32,142 bases of DNA from Candidatus Segatella papionis (GCA_002297965.1 DBLF01000107.1:17891-50032), one strand, 5' to 3'; shown: positions 15,631 through 23,941, numbered from the stretch's first letter. The notes: a model not told the origin generated them from the sequence alone. A program made the numbers and translations.

Positions 15631-17637
15631 TTACTTAGCTGGATACAACCAAATGCCATAAGTGAAAGCATCGCTCCACTTTTGTGGCTTTGCTTCTCCG
15701 TTTCTCCACCACTGACCGATGTTGGCGAATGGAGTGAGGATAAGGTCAACAGGATAACCCTTGTAGGTTCCCTTCGCCTTGAAGCACTCGGTCATCATCG
15801 TAGGATCTACCTTCTCGATAGCCACTGGCTTCTGATTGACATCCACTCTCAAATCTTTCTCTATGTTACAATCGTCATTGTGCAACTGTGGATTCCAAAC
15901 CATATCCACGCAATATACCACCGGACCACGGAGGTAAGCGTATGGTATGTGATTGGTAGCCTTCTCATTGTACATAATCTCACCACCTGCGAGATAATGC
16001 TTCTCGTAATCGGAATGGTGCTCACGCTTTACCCATCTCTCCTCCATCGGGAAAGTAATGGTCAACTTGTCACCCTTCTTCCAAGCACGGTTCAACTTGA
16101 AGTAACTGCCAGGATTCACACCTTCCAAGGTCTTTCCGTTGAGACTGATGCTTGGATTCTTGCACCAGGATGGGATGCGGAGATTCAACTCCTTGTTGGC
16201 TCCCTTATTGATGGTCAGCTCCACCGTCTCGTTGGCAGGGTAATTGCCCGTGATGGAGAATTGGAAACCCTTGCCATCGTAGTTGGCATCCACATACTGG
16301 TTGACATAGAATTCCTTGCCTTCCTCGGCATAGAAGAATGTAGGGAGCAAGGAGATGATGCGGTGTCCGCTCGCTGTACAACAGTCAGGACCATGGAAAT
16401 AGCCATTTGGCTTATCGCCATTAGGAGCTGTATGATAGCGGCAAGTACCCGCTTCAGCATCTTGTGCGGCGAACACATGGTTGATCATCAGTCGCTCCAT
16501 CGCATCGGCATACTTAGGATTGCCGGTCAACTGAAGGAGCATCTGAGAAAGTTGCATCCACGACATGGTAGCACAACTCTCCACGATGTTGCCACTCAAT
16601 GGTTTCACATAATCATGCTCATAGTGCTCAGCCACACTCACACCACCGGTGATATACATCTGTCGCTTGGCGATGTCGTTCCATGCGCCCTCCACCTTAC
16701 GGAGCAAACTCTTGTCGCCCGTAATGCGATAGAGACGGAGGAAGCCCATGAAGTTCATGTGGAAGGTATGAGAGTGAACATATGGCTGCAACTTATCTAC
16801 ACCAATCTTGCCATCAGCCACAGAGTCGAGACGAGAGAAAGCATCCCAACCACCCCACTTGTCGATGTTGGCAACTACCCACTTAGACCAGTCGAGATAC
16901 TTCTTCTTGCCCGTAATCTCATAGAGTCGAGCCACTGGGTCGCAGAGCAAGGTACCCTCCCAAGCATAGTGGACGCTATGACCTGCGAAATCACTGGTGC
17001 CAGAGAGCACCTTATTCTTGTTTTCTGGCGCACGAAGTTTGGAAGGCCAGAACTCATTCTTGCCTGGACCGAAGTTCGCCAAGAAATAATCGGCGAGACG
17101 TTCCACGGATTGCAGCGCCTTCTTGTCGCCCGTCTCCTCATACACGGTCTCGAAAGCATGGAACACGAAGTAGAGTTCGTATGGATCCATACCACGGATA
17201 GGACGCTTCGCCGAGCGATAGCTCTTGGCGGTAGCACCGAGATAACCACTTGGCTCCTGAGAGGCGATGATGCGATAGAGTTCTTTCTTCGCCTTCTCAT
17301 AGAGTGCCTTGTCCTTGCCCTGGATAGCCGAGAGATAAGCACTCTCTATCCACTTTCCGTGCTGTTCAGCCTTTGTCCAATCCCAACCTGTATGCTGACG
17401 GTTGACCACGAAATCCACATATTTATCAATAGGAAAGTTCTTGAGATATACATCACGGTTGAGTTTCATACGATCGCCGATGAAACCATCGATACCCGAA
17501 ATCTCAGAAACCTTCACTGGAGATTCCAAGAGCGTCACCTTGTCGTTCTTGTCGGCTAGGGCAGGAAGAGCCATCGCAGAAGCGACGAGGGCAATCATTG
17601 CCTTAGAAGCAAACTTAATCTTAATCATATTATTCAT
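15631..17637 (-). CDS. GH127 family glycosidase (beta-L-arabinofuranosidase type)
   Basis: This exported glycosidase is related to beta-L-arabinofuranosidases (old DUF1680). The 668-residue protein has a signal peptide (SKAMIALVASAMALPALA, about 11-28), an (alpha/alpha)6 barrel and C-terminal beta-sandwich segments. The zinc/cysteine active site is intact: E353 and C355 in VESCATMSW, and the C419-C420 pair in PDCCTASGHR, matching the Glu/Cys/Cys/Cys set where a Cys is the nucleophile. Other GH127 features are QPSGYLGA-like EPSGYLGATAKSY (128-140) and HSHTFHMNFMGFLRLYRITGD. GH127 members differ in substrate, so the exact linkage is inferred. It lies downstream of the AraC-type regulator but has its own consensus promoter and locus-type operator. 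Confidence 0.9.
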   Translation of the reverse strand: MNNMIKIKFASKAMIALVASAMALPALADKNDKVTLLESPVKVSEISGIDGFIGDRMKLNRDVYLKNFPIDKYVDFVVNRQHTGWDWTKAEQHGKWIESAYLSAIQGKDKALYEKAKKELYRIIASQEPSGYLGATAKSYRSAKRPIRGMDPYELYFVFHAFETVYEETGDKKALQSVERLADYFLANFGPGKNEFWPSKLRAPENKNKVLSGTSDFAGHSVHYAWEGTLLCDPVARLYEITGKKKYLDWSKWVVANIDKWGGWDAFSRLDSVADGKIGVDKLQPYVHSHTFHMNFMGFLRLYRITGDKSLLRKVEGAWNDIAKRQMYITGGVSVAEHYEHDYVKPLSGNIVESCATMSWMQLSQMLLQLTGNPKYADAMERLMINHVFAAQDAEAGTCRYHTAPNGDKPNGYFHGPDCCTASGHRIISLLPTFFYAEEGKEFYVNQYVDANYDGKGFQFSITGNYPANETVELTINKGANKELNLRIPSWCKNPSISLNGKTLEGVNPGSYFKLNRAWKKGDKLTITFPMEERWVKREHHSDYEKHYLAGGEIMYNEKATNHIPYAYLRGPVVYCVDMVWNPQLHNDDCNIEKDLRVDVNQKPVAIEKVDPTMMTECFKAKGTYKGYPVDLILTPFANIGQWWRNGEAKPQKWSDAFTYGIWLYPAK

Positions 17638-17667
17638 TCAATTGTTAGTTATTATTTTTTTCGGTTG

Positions 17668-17696
17668 CAAAGATAATAGGATTATTTCGAAAACAA
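17668..17696 (-). promoter_or_regulatory. Promoter of GH127
   Basis: On the minus strand TTG (17694-17696) precedes a perfect -7 box TATCTTTG (17668-17675) by 18 bp. Transcription would start near 17661, giving a leader of about 24 nt. Confidence 0.65.
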
Positions 17697-17704
17697 CAGA
17701 TATT

Positions 17705-17735
17705 ATTCGGTCACAAGAAAGGGGGCATTCGTTCA
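17705..17735 (-). promoter_or_regulatory. Candidate PUL operator at GH127 (two half-sites)
   Basis: The plus strand has ATTCGGTCA (17705-17713) and ATTCGTTCA (17727-17735), direct repeats 22 bp apart. The first begins exactly 30 bp beyond the last base of the -7 box. A related ATTCGTCA or ATCCGTCA begins at the same offset in the susC and GH115 promoters. The arrangement fits a dimeric AraC-type protein binding just upstream of -33. The assignment is inference. Confidence 0.45.
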
Positions 17736-17760
17736 CTTCTTAATTTGAACGAATGCCCCC
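17721..17760 (-). terminator. 15-bp perfect inverted repeat between regulator and GH127
   Basis: GGGGGCATTCGTTCA (17721-17735) and TGAACGAATGCCCCC (17746-17760) form a perfect 15-bp stem with a 10-nt loop, about 65 bp after the regulator stop. Read on the minus strand, only a weak CTTTCTTG tail follows, so it may be a terminator of the regulator transcript. One arm also contains the distal operator-like repeat of GH127, so a role as a binding site is possible. Confidence 0.6.
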
Positions 17761-17825
17761 TAATGGGTGAATCATTTTCCCTATTCTAAATGAGATTTCT
17801 ACTTTTCCTGATGTACGAATATTCC

Positions 17826-20774
17826 CTATAATCTATTATTTTTCTGATATTCACTTGGAGATACGCCGTAGGTATCGCGGAATACCTGGGCGAAACTCTT
17901 GTGGTCATTATACCCCACGGCAAACATCACGTCTTGTATCGTCGCCGTCTTCTGCTTGAGCATCTCGGCAGCATGTTGCATTTTGATGCCACGGATAAAC
18001 TCCAATGGGGTCTGACTCTTCACCGCCTTGAGCTTACGAGAGAAGGTGGAGCGAGACATACCCAGCTCGGAGGCCAGAAAGACAACATCTAGTTTTTCGC
18101 TTCCCAAATGTTCCTCCACTATCTTTGTAGCCTTGGCTATAAAACGCTCATCTATCTTGACTATATCCAGTTGCGAAGTCATCTCCTCTTGCATTTTCTC
18201 TCGCAAACGGTTCACATTACTCTGGATGATTCCTAAGTTTTTCTCCATCTGTTTATCTCCACTGCCAGCTTTCTGACCTTCCTGCATCAAGCTGGCGATG
18301 GCATTAATCTCCGTCAGAGGAGAAGCGAGTTCCTTCGACACATTGTCGAGATATTCCTTCTTGCTCGCCGTTACGTTTTCCTCGATAATCTGGTCGTTGC
18401 GCTCGGCTACTCGCTCCTTGTATCGCTTGATGATTTGCCAAAGGGCAGCGATGAAGAGCAACAGGTAGAGGGTGTAAGCCCACCAAGTCTCCCACCAAGC
18501 AGGCAGACGATGAATCTCAAAGGTAGTAACATGCTTGCTCCAAAGTCCATTCTCGTCGGTGGCTTTCACCTCGAAGGTATAGTCGCCCTTTCCCACCTTA
18601 TTATATATAGCGGCATTCTTGCCCACTGGCAGATACACCCAGTCCTTGTCCACTCCCTTCAAGCGATAAGCATAGCAGATGCGGCCATGGTTGCGGAAGT
18701 CGAGCGACGAGAACTCGATGGTGATGTTCTGCTCGTCGGGTTCGATGTCGATGCTTGTCAATGTCTTCTTGCGCTGTGGGTCGAGCCAGATACTCTTGCC
18801 CATCACCTTCACGTCGGTGATACGAGGACGAACATCCTTCGGAATACTCTCCAGTCCCAAACTGGTCTTGAAGGAAATCATACCCGGTATTCCTCCGAAA
18901 TACATATCTCCACTCTGTGGGTCACGGAATACGGCACGTGGCAAGAAGCGATGCTGCTCAATGTCTTCGTCCTGGGTGGTATATACCCTCACTGCCCCAT
19001 TCTTGGGATTGAACTCACGGATGGTTTGAGGCGTTACAATCCAAAGATGATTGAAACGATCCACCTTCACATGGTCCACCATATCGCCGTTGAGTCCTGC
19101 TTGCAGGGTATAATCCTTGTATTCCGTTGGATTGGCAGTGGAGAAAGCCAACAGCTGTCCTTCGCCCGTACTAGCCCAAAGCGTTCCGTCGGTGGTGATG
19201 TCCAGGGTGAGGAAATCCTTCTGATGGGAATACAGTTTCCAAGCACCCGATGGGGAGATACGACAGATTCCCTTGTTGCGAACGGTACACCAGATGTAAC
19301 CATCGGCAGACTGGGTGAAGTCGCTTACGTCGCCTATCTTCTCGGAGATGCAAACTGCCCGATGAGTCTGCGCACTATACATAAACACGCCGTTCATCGT
19401 ACCTATCCAAAGGTTCTGCTTACTGTCCTCGAAGATGACCTCGCAAGCCCCCGATGTCTTGCTCACCTTCGACAAGTCTATCTGTTTCTCCAAGAACATC
19501 TGACTGCCCTCGCGCCTCAATTTCATAACCATTGTTCCCGGCGTCATCACCCAAACGGCATTATGCTGATGCGACTTGACAAGATACGGAATGGTATATA
19601 AAGGTAAGCTAGCTACAGCCGGGCACATACGATAATCTATCGGCAAACCGCCCTGCTGCGGGTCGTATAAGAACAATCCGTATGATTCCTGGTAGTACCA
19701 AAAGGCTCCCCCATCATCCTTGCATAAGGTAACGATAGTGGGATGGAAACCTGTGGCTTGCAACAAGGGCTGATAAGAATAAGATCGTACGGCAGAGCCC
19801 TTGAAATTGATAATGAAACTATAATGGTCGAATGCCGACACCCAGATATTGCCATCCCTCGACTGATAGATATGCGTCAAAATCTTCTTCTCTGGCGAGA
19901 ACAAACCATCGGTATTGACCTGTTCGAGTTTGCCATTCCCAAGAGGTTTCAATGCCGAAATATGGTCTGTGGTCAATAGCCACAGATAATGATATTTAGG
20001 ATCTTGCAACACTTCTCTAAACAAAGCACCCGTCATATTTCCAAACACCTGCTGCAACTGGAATTGTGCCGCCGCGGTCTTCGCCTTCGGATTATAATAC
20101 CATACGGCAGAGCCACCAGTAAGAAGCCAATAGCATCCAGTATGCCTGTCTTCGCACATACTCTTTACCGACATGTGTTTATGCAACATTACTTCCTTGC
20201 CTTTGGCATCCTTACGATAGAACTCACCATTCCAAGTAGAATAGAAGAAGTCGCCTTGCCTATTTTCATAGAGGGTAGTGATGAAAGAAGACATTCGATG
20301 AAGCTGGCGAAGATTTCCTCTAACATCCAATTCGTAGAGCGAGTTATCGCAAGCTATCCATACATCGCCGTTCTTACGGGCAGCCATCAGTCCGACGGGC
20401 TTCTCCTGCAAATCCTTGATGCCTATCTTCTGGATGCCATAAGTCTGCTTATCCAGAATATAAACACCCTTTTGGGTACCAAACCAGATGCGTCCATCCT
20501 TTGCCTCCACAATGCAGAGCACGGAGTTGATGTCCATCAAATCTGGAGTACGGAAGTCACTGCGGAATACATGCACATTGTATCCATCGTCACGGCAGAT
20601 TCCATCCACCGTGCCATACCACATGTATCCCTCCGAATCCTCGAAGGTGTAAGCGATGGCACTCACCGGCAGTTGGGAGATGGCGGGATTCTTGGCTACA
20701 CGAACCCCTGATAGTTGGGCATGAAGCCAAGTGCATTGCAACAAAAGCAACAATATATAAAAAATCTTCTTCAT
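17826..20774 (-). CDS. Membrane propeller-Y_Y_Y-AraC regulator lacking kinase and receiver
   Basis: This 982-residue sensor/regulator begins with a signal peptide (MKKIFYILLLLLQCTWLHAQ). It then has periplasmic two-component propeller blades (for example GYMWYGTVDGI, GRIWFGTQKGV, QNLWIGTMNGV), a Y_Y_Y domain near 670-760 and a membrane segment at about 767-782. A coiled/DHp-like region follows at about 785-870, and an AraC HTH domain at about 891-982 (LASELGMSRSTFSRKLK, AVGYNDHKSFAQVFRDTYG). The usual H-box SHE[FL]RTPLT reads SKELASPLT, with Lys814 in place of the phospho-acceptor His. No HATPase and no receiver domain exist between DHp and AraC. It is therefore probably a one-component transmembrane regulator. 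An upstream ATG at 20819 falls inside the -7 box, so 20774 is the start. It lies between GH115 and GH127. Confidence 0.88.
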   Translation of the reverse strand: MKKIFYILLLLLQCTWLHAQLSGVRVAKNPAISQLPVSAIAYTFEDSEGYMWYGTVDGICRDDGYNVHVFRSDFRTPDLMDINSVLCIVEAKDGRIWFGTQKGVYILDKQTYGIQKIGIKDLQEKPVGLMAARKNGDVWIACDNSLYELDVRGNLRQLHRMSSFITTLYENRQGDFFYSTWNGEFYRKDAKGKEVMLHKHMSVKSMCEDRHTGCYWLLTGGSAVWYYNPKAKTAAAQFQLQQVFGNMTGALFREVLQDPKYHYLWLLTTDHISALKPLGNGKLEQVNTDGLFSPEKKILTHIYQSRDGNIWVSAFDHYSFIINFKGSAVRSYSYQPLLQATGFHPTIVTLCKDDGGAFWYYQESYGLFLYDPQQGGLPIDYRMCPAVASLPLYTIPYLVKSHQHNAVWVMTPGTMVMKLRREGSQMFLEKQIDLSKVSKTSGACEVIFEDSKQNLWIGTMNGVFMYSAQTHRAVCISEKIGDVSDFTQSADGYIWCTVRNKGICRISPSGAWKLYSHQKDFLTLDITTDGTLWASTGEGQLLAFSTANPTEYKDYTLQAGLNGDMVDHVKVDRFNHLWIVTPQTIREFNPKNGAVRVYTTQDEDIEQHRFLPRAVFRDPQSGDMYFGGIPGMISFKTSLGLESIPKDVRPRITDVKVMGKSIWLDPQRKKTLTSIDIEPDEQNITIEFSSLDFRNHGRICYAYRLKGVDKDWVYLPVGKNAAIYNKVGKGDYTFEVKATDENGLWSKHVTTFEIHRLPAWWETWWAYTLYLLLFIAALWQIIKRYKERVAERNDQIIEENVTASKKEYLDNVSKELASPLTEINAIASLMQEGQKAGSGDKQMEKNLGIIQSNVNRLREKMQEEMTSQLDIVKIDERFIAKATKIVEEHLGSEKLDVVFLASELGMSRSTFSRKLKAVKSQTPLEFIRGIKMQHAAEMLKQKTATIQDVMFAVGYNDHKSFAQVFRDTYGVSPSEYQKNNRL

Positions 20775-20816
20775 CTTCAATGTATTAGTTGTTATGTATC
20801 CATATAAAGAATGATG

Positions 20817-20847
20817 CAAAGTTACAAAAATTATGGCAATTTACAAA
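20817..20847 (-). promoter_or_regulatory. Promoter of the propeller-AraC regulator
   Basis: On the minus strand TTTG (20844-20847) lies 19 bp from a -7 box TAACTTTG (20817-20824). Transcription would start near 20810, giving a leader of about 36 nt. TTCAACAGT, the start of the repeat unit found at 23856-23939, lies on the plus strand just upstream (20850-20858). The ATTCG-type operator is absent here. Confidence 0.7.
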
Positions 20848-20891
20848 ATTTCAACAGTTACTTTTGAGTGCAAGCTGACAAAAATAACGAG

Positions 20892-20930
20892 AAATCCCAT
20901 AGCGAGCTTCTACAGCGGACCATGGGATTT
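20892..20930 (-). terminator. Terminator-like hairpin downstream of GH115
   Basis: AAATCCCAT (20892-20900) pairs with ATGGGATTT (20922-20930) around a 21-nt loop. On the minus strand a moderately T-rich stretch follows. It would end a GH115 transcript about 230 nt past its stop codon and lies about 70 bp upstream of the regulator promoter. Confidence 0.55.
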
Positions 20931-20941
20931 TCTAAATACTA

Positions 20942-21080
20942 ACCTATAAACCTAAAAAAAACTTAAACCTAAAACAATTGAACCTAAACTTAAAAATCTA
21001 ATTACCTAAATCAACTAAACCTAAAAACCTAATCATCTATTTTAGCTAAAAATAACTAAACCTAAAAACAATTACCTAAA
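20942..21080 (-). repeat. Cluster of ACCTAAA heptamers
   Basis: Seven perfect ACCTAAA copies lie at 20950, 20967, 20982, 21004, 21019, 21060 and 21074, plus ACCTATA at 20942 and ACCTAAT at 21027. Spacing is irregular but often 14-17 bp. On the sense strand of the neighbouring genes this is TTTAGGT. The region is in the gap between GH115 and the regulator and is otherwise very A/T-rich with no gene. Its function is unknown. Confidence 0.75.
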
Positions 21081-21158
21081 CTATGCAAAATAAAAGCAAC
21101 AACTTGCCCCTTAAAACTAACTAATAAGCTTTATCTAACTAATAAACATAACCTTGCC

Positions 21159-23573
21159 TTATCGCAAGAGGCTGATTTGATCCAGCACGACCCCTTCGTC
21201 CAAAGCCTTGACCGTAAGACGATGCTTCTTCATCTTGGCGATTGGCAAGGTGATGCGGATGCGAGCCTGGCACTGCAGGGTGTTCACCTTCCACTGCTCG
21301 CTTCTGCCCCCCGTCTGATACTCTCTCACGACAGCCTCACCCCCATCGAGCGAAAGGGCGACGCGCAATTTTTTGTCATCCATCGGATGAGTCGGAACCA
21401 TACGAAGTTCGATGGTTACCGAATCACCCTCAATCTTCTTACCCGAAAACTCAAAACCTAGTTCTGTATTCTTGGCGATACCAGCCGCCTTGCCCTCATA
21501 GCCCAATCCATACCATACGATAGGATGACCGAAAGAACAATCGGTGGCATTCCAACGAGAGAGAGATTTTTCTTCTTTCATCATCGGAGTGCTTGACACG
21601 GTGCGAGGCACACGATTGAAGACAGGCTGCTTGCGAGGCTGGAAGTCCATCATGCGATTCCACTTGCCGTGGTTGTAATAGCCCTCGTTATAGACCTTGG
21701 TCATACGGGCGATGCTGTCGAAGGCAGCGTCGCTCATCGACCAGTAGGTAGTTCCCTCATCCTTTGAGGTTTCTTTACCGTGGCGAGCCAGCTGCGCATA
21801 GAGCAACTTGTTGTTCATCTGGGCAGCAGCCTGCACGGGATATTTGAATAGTTGATAATACTCATCCTTGCGCTCCTTAGGCAGTTCACCCTTGGCGATG
21901 GCCTTGTCGAGCATTTTTTCTATGTCATTCGCCTTGTCGGCTAGCTTCTTGTAGTCTGCCAAGCGATTCAAGATGTACTCCTCGCTCCATGGCAGGTCGG
22001 TAATGATGCTGTACTTTTTGTCCCACTCCTCGCATCGGGTATTACCTAAGAACTCTGGCTTGCGGATGTACGCCAAGCGATAGCTTTCCTGCATCACTGG
22101 CAACATCTTCTCTGCCATTGCCTTTCCGAACTCCCTTGTCCAGAAGTTCTGCTCATGCTGTACGAGCCACTCATTGTTTGGCATCAACTCCTTGTCGGCA
22201 TGGTCGCCGGGATAGATGCTGTTCATATTCCACGCCATATCGAGGAAAAGCTCTATCTGATACTCGGCAGGCTTGATGTCGCCCACGTTGAGAATCCAGA
22301 ACTTCTGTATGCCCTTGTGCCAAGCCTCCGACATCTGCTGAAACATCAGCGATGGCGAGAAGGTGCCGAGCCAGAGGTAGTCGTGAGGGCGCCCCCAATA
22401 GCTCACGTGGTAGTAGATACCGTTGCCACCCTTGCGAGCACGTTCCTCGGCTGTCGGGAAGTGGCGCACCATCCCATAATTGTCATCGCACCAAACGAGG
22501 CACACGTCCTCTGGCACTTGCAATCCAGCATGGTACACATCGAGCACCTCCTTGTAAGGCACAAACAACTGTGGCACCTGGGTCACATCCTTGTTGACAT
22601 ACTTCGCCAACATCATTCTTTGCGCTTTCAACACGCTATCTAGTACTGTTTTTTGCTCTTGTACGGTCTTAGCTCCCTGCATCGCTCCATCGTGTACGCC
22701 ACGCATACCGATAGTATAGAGGATAGGCTGACCAGCCACCTCCTTCACTCTGTCCTCCCAGAACTGGAGCACATTCTCCTTGTTGTGCAAGAAGTCGTAA
22801 TCGCCCTTGCCTCTCACTCTCCATTCGCCTGCCGTGCTCGAAGCCATTGGTTCGCAATGAGAGCCACCGATGTAGATGCCATACTCCCGAGCCACCTCTC
22901 TGTTGCCCTCGGTGAGGAAGAAAGGACGGGTGCATTCGTGCATCGCAGGCCAATAGGTATTGGCACGCAGACGAAGCAGAAGTTCGAAGATACGAGCGTT
23001 GGTCTTCGGACCAATATGTCCTTTGATATTGGAAGGCTCGTAAGTCTTGCTCGACCAAGGCATCAGTCCCCAATCCTCGTCATTGATAAAGATGCCACGA
23101 AACTCCACCGAAGGAGCCTGTGCATTCTGATAACCATCCTTTAGGCTGAAGCTATCGAGATGCTTAGGCTTGGCATCCGCCCACCATTCCCATGGCGACA
23201 CGCCGAGCAAGCGAGACACCTCCAAGATTCCATAGGCAAGACCGTGGTCATCGCTACCTTTTATATATAGGTTGCCATCGGCAGCCTTTAGTTGGAAAGC
23301 CTCTTTCTTGTAAGCGAAGGCGGCGGCATCCTTGGAAAGAACGATGAAGTTGCTACCTGATGCATTCTTTACATGAACCTCCATCTGGGACTTGAGCACT
23401 TTTTCTATGTCGCCCTGCAACATCTTCAAGGCAGTCTTGGCTACAGGTTCCATCTGTGCAGTATCAGCCTCAACCACAACAGAACGTCCTGCCTTGAGAT
23501 TGAAAGCATAACTGGCGATACTCATCATCATTGCAACTATCAGAAGCAGCACCTTGTTATACTTCAAACTCAT
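21159..23573 (-). CDS. GH115 xylan alpha-1,2-glucuronidase type enzyme
   Basis: This exported glycosidase removes glucuronic acid or 4-O-methylglucuronic acid side chains from polysaccharides, classically glucuronoxylan. The 804-residue protein has a signal peptide (VLLLIVAMMMSIASYAFN). An N-terminal domain resembling the GH67/GH84 type starts near 25 (LKAGRSVVVEADTAQ). The GH115 catalytic barrel carries RGIFINDEDWGLMPW (159-173), IGMRGVHDGAM (288-298), LVWCDDNYGMVRHFP (359-373), YHVSYWGRPHDYLWLG and ILNVGDIKPAEYQIE (427-441). A C-terminal extension follows. The start at 23573 gives a clean signal peptide; an upstream in-frame ATG at 23621 would translate the tandem repeat in the leader. It lies between the HigBA pair and the regulator and has its own promoter with the locus operator. 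Confidence 0.92.
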   Translation of the reverse strand: MSLKYNKVLLLIVAMMMSIASYAFNLKAGRSVVVEADTAQMEPVAKTALKMLQGDIEKVLKSQMEVHVKNASGSNFIVLSKDAAAFAYKKEAFQLKAADGNLYIKGSDDHGLAYGILEVSRLLGVSPWEWWADAKPKHLDSFSLKDGYQNAQAPSVEFRGIFINDEDWGLMPWSSKTYEPSNIKGHIGPKTNARIFELLLRLRANTYWPAMHECTRPFFLTEGNREVAREYGIYIGGSHCEPMASSTAGEWRVRGKGDYDFLHNKENVLQFWEDRVKEVAGQPILYTIGMRGVHDGAMQGAKTVQEQKTVLDSVLKAQRMMLAKYVNKDVTQVPQLFVPYKEVLDVYHAGLQVPEDVCLVWCDDNYGMVRHFPTAEERARKGGNGIYYHVSYWGRPHDYLWLGTFSPSLMFQQMSEAWHKGIQKFWILNVGDIKPAEYQIELFLDMAWNMNSIYPGDHADKELMPNNEWLVQHEQNFWTREFGKAMAEKMLPVMQESYRLAYIRKPEFLGNTRCEEWDKKYSIITDLPWSEEYILNRLADYKKLADKANDIEKMLDKAIAKGELPKERKDEYYQLFKYPVQAAAQMNNKLLYAQLARHGKETSKDEGTTYWSMSDAAFDSIARMTKVYNEGYYNHGKWNRMMDFQPRKQPVFNRVPRTVSSTPMMKEEKSLSRWNATDCSFGHPIVWYGLGYEGKAAGIAKNTELGFEFSGKKIEGDSVTIELRMVPTHPMDDKKLRVALSLDGGEAVVREYQTGGRSEQWKVNTLQCQARIRITLPIAKMKKHRLTVKALDEGVVLDQISLLR

Positions 23574-23574
23574 A

Positions 23575-23604
23575 TTATAATATCTCGTTTTATAATATCT
23601 CGTT
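23575..23604 (-). repeat. 15-bp perfect tandem duplication in the GH115 leader
   Basis: TTATAATATCTCGTT occurs twice in direct succession (23575-23589 and 23590-23604), ending one base before the start codon. It therefore duplicates the ribosome-binding part of the leader. Confidence 0.9.
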
Positions 23605-23664
23605 GTTGTCATTATATACAAAATAGTTATTAATGTAATTTGCGTTTTATTCCTAATTCTGCTG

Positions 23665-23672
23665 CAAAATTA
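23665..23672 (-). promoter_or_regulatory. Predicted -7 box for GH115
   Basis: TAATTTTG on the minus strand fits TAnnTTTG and is followed by CAGC, as in the susC promoter (TACTTTTG then CAGC). No TTG is present at -33, which suggests dependence on an activator. The leader would be about 85 nt. Confidence 0.55.
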
Positions 23673-23699
23673 ATACGAATAGATGAAACCAGACACCTA

Positions 23700-23730
23700 A
23701 AATCCGTCAAAAAAACAGCAAAATTCGTCA
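23700..23730 (-). promoter_or_regulatory. Candidate PUL operator at GH115 (two half-sites)
   Basis: On the plus strand AAATCCGTCA (23700-23709) and AAATTCGTCA (23721-23730) are direct repeats exactly 21 bp apart, two helical turns. The first starts 28 bp beyond the last base of the -7 box, the same offset as AAATTCGTCA in the susC promoter. This spacing fits two AraC-type half-sites. Confidence 0.5.
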
Positions 23731-23847
23731 AATGTATGCTCTCTGAATGATTCTTATCATATTCTGAACACATATTAGCAATGAATGAACATCACGCTAA
23801 GATAAAATTTATTATCTTTAGTTATTTGTTTTTCAAACCACACAAGT

Positions 23848-23941
23848 AATCTTCGTTCAACAGTGCCGAACCGCCATTCAACAGTGCTGAACCGCCATTC
23901 AACAGTGCTGAACGGACATTCAACGTCGTTGAACGAAGATT
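23848..23941. repeat. Four-unit 21-bp palindromic array inside 14-bp inverted arms
   Basis: Units start at 23856, 23877, 23898 and 23919, each exactly 21 bp. The first three begin TTCAACAGTGCYGAA, an imperfect palindrome. The fourth is TTCAACGTCGTTGAA, a perfect odd palindrome. The array is framed by AATCTTCGTTCAAC (23848-23861) and its exact reverse complement (23928-23941). It lies about 120 bp upstream of the GH115 operator and 100 bp downstream of the higA terminator. No gene is found in 23634-24042. Confidence 0.9.

Noticed and set aside
15568..17559. A 663-codon open frame on the plus strand
   Set aside because: It is antisense to GH127, shows no recognisable domain and has low-complexity Leu/Ile/His-rich sequence typical of a mirror frame. 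GH127 has intact active-site residues and a promoter.
20775..20819. Longer N-terminus for the propeller-AraC regulator
   Set aside because: The ATG at 20819 lies inside the predicted -7 box, upstream of the transcription start; the start at 20774 gives a clean signal peptide.
23848..23941. CRISPR array
   Set aside because: The 21-bp units are contiguous, have no unique spacers, are internally palindromic, and no cas genes are near.
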